Below the pieces are notes generated by a model, which ran no database searches, had not been told where the DNA came from, and worked only from the letters and a program-made list of their open reading frames with translations. A stretch of 22,026 nt of DNA from Bacteroidales bacterium (GTDB lineage: Bacteria; Bacteroidota; Bacteroidia; Bacteroidales; UBA3824). A program made the translations under genes and the position numbers. Shown here piece after piece: positions 17,652 to 22,026 of the stretch; positions within the stretch are counted from its first letter, which is position 1, and every line of letters begins with the position of its first letter. The stretch lies in NCBI GenBank assembly GCA_017543645.1, contig JAFYFR010000143.1:1-22026 (forward strand), written 5' to 3'.

Positions 17652-18784
17652 TATTCACCTTTTTTAAAAAGGGCGGCGGCGTTGCTTCCGCCAAACCCCG
17701 AAATCAGTTTTATAAAATATTTCTTGTCGGTAGCCGTGTTAGAGTCGGCAACGTTGATTTTTTTTGAAACGCCCGGCTCGCCGAAGCCTACGGTCTTTAG
17801 CACCGTGCCATCTTGCAATGCCCTGGCAGAAATTATGGATTCCACTATGCCTGCCGCGCCCAGAGTGTGGCCGAAACAGCCCTTGAGCGAGTTAACCGGC
17901 ACTCCGTCAAGACCTGCGCGGGCAATAGCCACGGCCTCCATCTCGTCGTTGTAGAGCGTGGAAGTGCCGTGCGCGTTAACAAAAGCCACATCAGCAGCCT
18001 TTACGTATTTAAGCACATCCGAAAGCACATGGAAGCTGCCCTCGGCGGTCTTGGAGGGCGAAGATATGTGGTAAGCGTCGTTGCGCACGAATCCGGCCAC
18101 GAACTTGGGAAACTTCGACCGCGAATCAGCCCTCTGCAGAATCACCGTAGCGGCAGCCTCGCCGAGATTAAGTCCGTTGCGGTTGAGGTCGAACGGGCGG
18201 CAAGGCTCGGCCGACAAAGCCTTCAGGCTTGAGAATCCGAGAATCACAAACTTCGACAGCATATCCACGCCCGACACCACGGCGCAGCGGATGCGGCCGC
18301 ACTCCAAGGCACGTGCTGCGGCGATTATAGCCGAAAGACCCGAGATACAGGCGTTAGACACCACCACGGGTGTGGTGCTGTTGCCAAAATATTTTGCCAC
18401 TCTCTTGGCGGTATGCCACAGGGGGATTGCGGGATTGTGTGCGTCGCCAAGGTCGAGATAATGCACATTGCCTTTGGTGGAGGCGAGGTAAAACGCGGTA
18501 CCGGGGCTGCTCAGGTCAATGTTACAATTCTGCGAGGCCATCTTCACCGACAGCATCACCGACTTTTCCACCTTGGAATAATGGTCGGGGTCGAGCATGC
18601 AGAAGTCGGCGAACACCTCGTTGAAAGCCTTGCAGTCGATATACGATGCAGCTGTGCGGATGCCGGAGTCCAGCAAGTTGGTAAACACCTCCACCGACGA
18701 GCGTCCCTCTTTTACGGCCTGGTAGTTGTCGTCGGAAGAAAACCCGAATGATGATATAATATTGTCGGAAACTATCTCTATCAT
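17651..18784 (-). CDS. Beta-ketoacyl-ACP synthase (divergent, complete active site)
   Basis: 377 residues, slightly short for FabF. The triad is complete: C146 in SNACISG, H272 in NAHGTSTLYND, H306 in FGHTLGAAG with K301, and a C-terminal SGFGGSN loop. The N-terminal third is quite unlike FabF (no GxGxVSP opening; starts MIEIVSDNIISSFGF), which marks it as a specialised ketosynthase. It follows the acyltransferase gene by nine bases and touches the short ketosynthase-like gene at its own stop. Substrate preference cannot be read from sequence. Confidence 0.9.
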   Translation of the reverse strand: MIEIVSDNIISSFGFSSDDNYQAVKEGRSSVEVFTNLLDSGIRTAASYIDCKAFNEVFADFCMLDPDHYSKVEKSVMLSVKMASQNCNIDLSSPGTAFYLASTKGNVHYLDLGDAHNPAIPLWHTAKRVAKYFGNSTTPVVVSNACISGLSAIIAAARALECGRIRCAVVSGVDMLSKFVILGFSSLKALSAEPCRPFDLNRNGLNLGEAAATVILQRADSRSKFPKFVAGFVRNDAYHISSPSKTAEGSFHVLSDVLKYVKAADVAFVNAHGTSTLYNDEMEAVAIARAGLDGVPVNSLKGCFGHTLGAAGIVESIISARALQDGTVLKTVGFGEPGVSKKINVADSNTATDKKYFIKLISGFGGSNAAALFKKGE

Positions 18785-18793
18785 AATGTCAAA

Positions 18794-19702
18794 TTATTCG
18801 TTCACAAAAAAGTCGTAAAAGTTGAACCACTGCGTGGGATGCTCCATCATCTGCTGTTCGAGCAGGCGCACATAGCTTTTGGCAAGGAGTTCGGCCTTGA
18901 GCTTGGCGTTAAGGCGGCGGTTGTCAGGAGCCTCGCACTCCACCTTCCGCACCGACACCTTATATTTATATGCGGCTGTTTTGAAAACGAACACAGCCAG
19001 CACCGGCACGTCGCGGATGGCGGCCACGGCAAAAGGTCCTATGGGGAAGTCGGCCTTGGCGTTGCCGAAAGCGCACCTCACCGACTTTGCGCTGCCGAAT
19101 ATCCTGTCGGCGGGGAGTGTTACAATGTTGCCGTTCTGCAGTGCCTGATCAAGCACAAAAAGGTGGCTCATATCGTCCTTCACCGCCACCATCTCCACAT
19201 TGTTCGGCGAAAGCTGGGCAAACCGCTGGCGTTTCATCACCTCCGACTCGCCACCGAACACAAGGGCGAAAATCTTTTTCACGTCCTGACGGAGAAGGTA
19301 TCCGCAAATCTCGAAGTTGCCTGTATGGCTACCAGCGAGCATAAAGCCGCCTGGCTGTCCTGCGAGCTGGTCGAAAAGCTCCACGCCGTCGCGCTCAACG
19401 GCAAACTTGTGTTTCTGCCCTGAGAAAATTGCGAACCTGTCGAGCATCACCTTGCCAAAATTGTTGTAAGTACGCCACGCCATGAAGAAAGGTTTCACAC
19501 CTTTATAATTATGCACCTGACGGAAATACTTACAGATAGCGTTGCGGGCCTTTGCTCCGAAAACAAGGTAGAACGGGATGGAGATATACATAAAGAAATA
19601 CCCCACCCTCACGCCGCAATGTCGGAAGAGGAAAATCAACGACCTCTGTCCGAAGTTGCCGCCGCCGGTAGTACCTTTCCATTTTTCGGATTTCACGTCC
19701 AT
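18794..19702 (-). CDS. LPLAT acyltransferase (LpxL/HtrB-like) of the ketosynthase operon
   Basis: 302 residues. One membrane anchor near the N-terminus (about 32-50) follows a short head with the KWKGTTGGGNFGQ pattern; the acyltransferase motif HX4E is H126-TGNF-E131 (SHTGNFEICG), and a later NWFNFYDFF-like end (QWFNFYDFFVNE) matches the family's usual W-F-x-F-Y-x-F-W finish. LpxL-type enzymes move acyl chains from ACP to a lipid acceptor on the inner face of the inner membrane. Lying three bases after an ACP gene and nine before a ketosynthase gene, it is unlikely to be the housekeeping lipid A enzyme; I infer that it moves the operon's chain from ACP to a lipid or sugar carrier, as proposed for related enzymes of aryl-polyene clusters. 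Confidence 0.9.
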   Translation of the reverse strand: MDVKSEKWKGTTGGGNFGQRSLIFLFRHCGVRVGYFFMYISIPFYLVFGAKARNAICKYFRQVHNYKGVKPFFMAWRTYNNFGKVMLDRFAIFSGQKHKFAVERDGVELFDQLAGQPGGFMLAGSHTGNFEICGYLLRQDVKKIFALVFGGESEVMKRQRFAQLSPNNVEMVAVKDDMSHLFVLDQALQNGNIVTLPADRIFGSAKSVRCAFGNAKADFPIGPFAVAAIRDVPVLAVFVFKTAAYKYKVSVRKVECEAPDNRRLNAKLKAELLAKSYVRLLEQQMMEHPTQWFNFYDFFVNE

Positions 19703-19705
19703 AGG

Positions 19706-19951
19706 CTAATTCTCCGTTTTTGACTGCAGCAGGCTGCACAGCTGTGCAAACGTGGCAATCTGTTTTACCTCCTCGGCCTGAAGCTTGAAACCGAAGACAC
19801 TCTCTACAATAACCACAATATCAACAAAATCGAGACTGTCGATTCCTAAATCATCTTTCAACAGGGCGTCGTCTTTTATCTTTTCCTCCTCAATTTCGAA
19901 CTCGTCTACCAAGAAACGCTTGGTTTTTTCTCTTACTTCGTTAATATCCAT
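19706..19951 (-). CDS. Acyl carrier protein (first in operon)
   Basis: 81 residues. The prosthetic-group site is Ser39 in LGIDSLDFVDIV, in the usual place after an acidic helix. The D-F-V-D-I-V continuation after the Ser differs from AcpP (which has D-T-V-E-L-V) and is seen in carriers of specialised acyl systems. One base separates it from the ketosynthase upstream and three from the acyltransferase downstream. It is different enough from the second ACP in the operon to suggest separate roles. Confidence 0.93.
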   Translation of the reverse strand: MDINEVREKTKRFLVDEFEIEEEKIKDDALLKDDLGIDSLDFVDIVVIVESVFGFKLQAEEVKQIATFAQLCSLLQSKTEN

Positions 19952-19952
19952 T

Positions 19953-21179
19953 TTAGTTATTATATTTTGTTATAATTATTGTAGCGTTAGTGCCGCCGAA
20001 ACCGAAAGAGTTTGATAATATATTAGTAAGCTTGGCTTCGGTAGCGGTGGTTACTACGTTGAGTTTGTTTGTATATTGGTCGCCCTCGCAGAAATTTATG
20101 TTCGGAGCGATAAAATCATTGTTGAGCATAAGCGTTGAGTAAACAATCTCCGACACGCCCGACATCCAGCACTCATGCCCCGTCATCGACTTGGTGCTGC
20201 TGACGGGGGTGCTGTTCTGGCCAAAGACAGAACAGATAGCCTCGGCTTCCGAAGCGTCGCCGTCGGGTGTAGAAGTGGCGTGGGCGTTAATGTAGCTTAT
20301 GTCCTGAGGGCGGAGCTGCGCGTTACGCAATGCCATCTCCATAGAGCCGACCTCGCCCGATACGCTCGGCTGCGTGATTTTAGAGCCGTTGGACGAGAAT
20401 CCATAGCCCACCACCTCGGCGTAAATTTTGGCGCCCCGCTTCTGGGCGTGTTCCAGATCCTCAAGAATCACCGCCGCCGCTCCTCCGCTCGGCACAAGTC
20501 CGTCGCGGAGCCTGTCAAACGGGCGCGATGCCTGCGCGGGATTGCCCTTGAACTTGGAAAACACCCCGAGTGCGTCGAAGCTTATCGACGAGTTGAGGTT
20601 AACCTCCTGCGCCGCTCCGCAAATGATAACATCCTGCAGGCCGTTGCGGATAAACATCGACGCCACGCCCACCGAATGGTTGCCCGAGGCGCAGGCGGCA
20701 CTTACCGTAAAGCTTATGCCCGAAAGGTGGAACACCGTGCTGAGGTTCATGGTAACGGTGCTGTTGATGCTTTGGAACACTGCGCCCGACCCGATCATCG
20801 CGGTGTCGTGCTTTTGGTCGATAACCTTGCCCGAGCGGATGATGGCGTCGGCAGAAGAGTCGTTGCCGAAGATCACGCCCACGGGATTGGTTGCGATATA
20901 ACTGTCGGACAGCCCTGCCGAAAGCAGAGCGTCCTTAGCGGCCATGAAAGCGAACTCCGCCTCCTGCGACATTGAAACGCGATGACGGCGGTCGAGCAGC
21001 CTGCGGAGGTCGGGCAGAGGCACAATGCCCGAGAGGGCGGAGTGGTAGCCGTATTCCATGCGTTCAGGCATTATGCCAATACCCGACTTGCCGTGTTGCA
21101 ACGAATACAGCACAGCATCCACGCTCTGCCCTATGCACGAATATATCCCAAGACCTGTTATAACTACTCTACGCTGCAT
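19953..21179 (-). CDS. Beta-ketoacyl-ACP synthase (FabB/FabF-like, aryl-polyene type), first gene of the operon
   Basis: 408 residues. The triad is complete: C163 in SAACASG, H300 in NAHATSTPDGD and H335 in TGHECWMSG (K330). Two features are off the FabB/FabF norm: the first His is followed by Ala instead of Gly, and TGHECWMSG replaces TGHxxGAAG. My recollection is that the HECWM form occurs in Bacteroidetes ketosynthases of pigment/aryl-polyene-type clusters. It would condense malonyl-ACP with a growing chain. It starts 11 bases after the RicT-like gene and no promoter fits in between, so at least part of its transcription must come from upstream of that gene or from within it. Confidence 0.92.
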   Translation of the reverse strand: MQRRVVITGLGIYSCIGQSVDAVLYSLQHGKSGIGIMPERMEYGYHSALSGIVPLPDLRRLLDRRHRVSMSQEAEFAFMAAKDALLSAGLSDSYIATNPVGVIFGNDSSADAIIRSGKVIDQKHDTAMIGSGAVFQSINSTVTMNLSTVFHLSGISFTVSAACASGNHSVGVASMFIRNGLQDVIICGAAQEVNLNSSISFDALGVFSKFKGNPAQASRPFDRLRDGLVPSGGAAAVILEDLEHAQKRGAKIYAEVVGYGFSSNGSKITQPSVSGEVGSMEMALRNAQLRPQDISYINAHATSTPDGDASEAEAICSVFGQNSTPVSSTKSMTGHECWMSGVSEIVYSTLMLNNDFIAPNINFCEGDQYTNKLNVVTTATEAKLTNILSNSFGFGGTNATIIITKYNN

Positions 21180-21190
21180 CAGTATTACGG

Positions 21191-22026
21191 TTAGTTGTTA
21201 GATTTGGGCGGTTGGTTGTTTTTCTGGTAATAATCGCCGTTGCGGTTTTTCTGCCCCTTGAAAGGTTTGTTCTGATTGTTCTTGTTGTTAACCTTCACAT
21301 TCATACGCTTGTCGGCAGTTGGCGGCTGAGGCGCGGGGGGCGGTGCGGTAGGCGGCAGAGGCTGCTTTGGCTGAGGCACAGGCGACACCGTGAGCATCTG
21401 CTGAGGCTGCTCCTGCTGAGGCTGCTGGGCGTTTGGCTGCTGGGCGTTCTTGTTTTTCTTCTTCTTCTTTTTCTTTTTGCGGAGGCTGTCGAAACGAGTT
21501 ATGTCCTCCGAATCAGAAGCGTCAACAAACTCATCCACAATCTCTTTCGTGGGCTGAGGAGTGTTCTGCTCAGCATTTTTGTCGTTGAGAAGGAGCGTGT
21601 CGGGTTTTTCGCCGCGCTTGTTCATTGCGATAATCTCCTTAACACGGTCGATGGGAACCACGGTGATGTTTGCCGAGGAGTTTTGGTCGTAACTAAACCA
21701 CATAACACGCTTGAAAATATCGGTTTTTTGGTGGTAAGCCGTACCCTCCATAGTTTCGAGCGGCTGACGTACCGAGGGGAAATCGCGCTGAGCGTCTAAG
21801 TAAGCATCGATTTCATAGTTGAGGCAGCATTTGAGTTTGCCGCACTGACCAGCGAGTTTCTGCGGATTCAAAGATAGTTCCTGCTGACGGGCATTGTTGG
21901 TAGACACCGACACAAAATTGGTAATCCACGTGGTGCAGCAAAGTTCTCTGCCACAAGGACCTATGCCTCCTATCCTACCCGCCTCCTGACGTGCGCCAAT
22001 CTGTTTCATTTCGATGCGGATTTTAA
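21191..22026 (-). CDS. ricT: RicT-like PSP1-domain protein with long low-complexity tail (5' truncated)
   Basis: About 277 residues are visible; the frame runs open through the right edge (KIRIEMKQIGARQEAG), so the Met at 22009 is internal and the N-terminus is missing. The conserved RicT core is clear: GGIGPCGRELCC with Cys19, 24 and 25, and GQCGKLKCCLNYE with Cys56, 61 and 62 (numbering from the Met at 22009). In Firmicutes RicT (YaaT) forms an Fe-S-linked complex with RicA and RicF that helps RNA processing; its job in Bacteroidetes is not settled. After about residue 150 the protein becomes low-complexity: an acidic patch, eight Lys in a row (178-185), then Gln/Pro-rich and Pro-rich stretches and a basic Asn-rich end. 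The tail is probably disordered and could bind RNA. It is 11 bases before the ketosynthase operon on the same strand. Confidence 0.9.
   Translation of the reverse strand, partial: KIRIEMKQIGARQEAGRIGGIGPCGRELCCTTWITNFVSVSTNNARQQELSLNPQKLAGQCGKLKCCLNYEIDAYLDAQRDFPSVRQPLETMEGTAYHQKTDIFKRVMWFSYDQNSSANITVVPIDRVKEIIAMNKRGEKPDTLLLNDKNAEQNTPQPTKEIVDEFVDASDSEDITRFDSLRKKKKKKKKNKNAQQPNAQQPQQEQPQQMLTVSPVPQPKQPLPPTAPPPAPQPPTADKRMNVKVNNKNNQNKPFKGQKNRNGDYYQKNNQPPKSNN

Noticed and set aside
20175..20975. A 266-codon open frame antisense to the first ketosynthase
   Set aside because: It is Arg/His/Val-rich with no recognisable motif, and the opposite strand has an intact enzyme with full catalytic residues.
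21400..21485. Possible repeat array or CRISPR-like element
   Set aside because: The repetitive CTG/CTT runs are coding sequence for the Gln/Pro/Lys-rich tail of the RicT-like protein, with no regular spacer structure.

Overview
This window reads as chromosomal DNA of a Bacteroidota bacterium, most likely of the order Bacteroidales. The evidence is a GlsA/GlsB-type glycine-lipid pair, a long LptF/LptG-like permease next to ribBA, an OstA-like protein, a PSP1/RicT protein, promoter-like TTTG/TAnnTTTG sequences and a general lack of strong Shine-Dalgarno sites. Coding density is very high: no gene-free stretch exceeds 300 bases, and the longest gaps (about 140-195 bases) hold terminators and promoters. 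I see no rRNA, tRNA, CRISPR array, insertion sequence or integrase.

Left block (1-7301, + strand): a tightly packed envelope run. It holds the C-terminal end of an O-acyltransferase (GlsA-like), its N-acyltransferase partner (GlsB-like), an LptF/G-like permease, the riboflavin enzyme RibBA, an OstA/LptA-like exported protein, a 77-residue lipoprotein, and a secreted M23 peptidase with a LysM domain. A clear intrinsic terminator closes the block.

Middle block (7444-14175): a Na/phosphate cotransporter with a PhoU-like tail (+); convergent with it, a lone methyl-accepting chemotaxis protein with a Cache-type sensor (-), unexpected in gut-type Bacteroidales; then grpE-dnaJ (-) with a strong terminator; and, divergent from grpE, a secreted papain-fold (C1) peptidase (+). 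The grpE/peptidase divergent region carries two inverted repeats and a good Bacteroidetes-type promoter for the peptidase.

Right block (14176-21179, - strand): the most interesting part. Nine genes with overlapping or nearly touching ends encode three complete ketosynthases, one degenerate ketosynthase resembling a chain-length factor, one short ketosynthase-like protein, two acyl carrier proteins, a lipid-A-type (LPLAT) acyltransferase and a four-helix ArnE/ArnF-like membrane protein. The content resembles the condensing core of aryl-polyene/flexirubin-type clusters, but no ketoreductase, dehydratase, ligase, ammonia-lyase, methyltransferase, thioesterase or MMPL exporter is present in the window. 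My inference is that the operon builds an unusual acyl or polyene chain with reducing enzymes supplied from elsewhere, moves it onto a lipid with the LPLAT protein, and may flip a lipid-linked intermediate with the ArnE/F-like protein. A RicT-like gene with a long low-complexity tail lies 11 bases upstream on the same strand and runs off the right edge.
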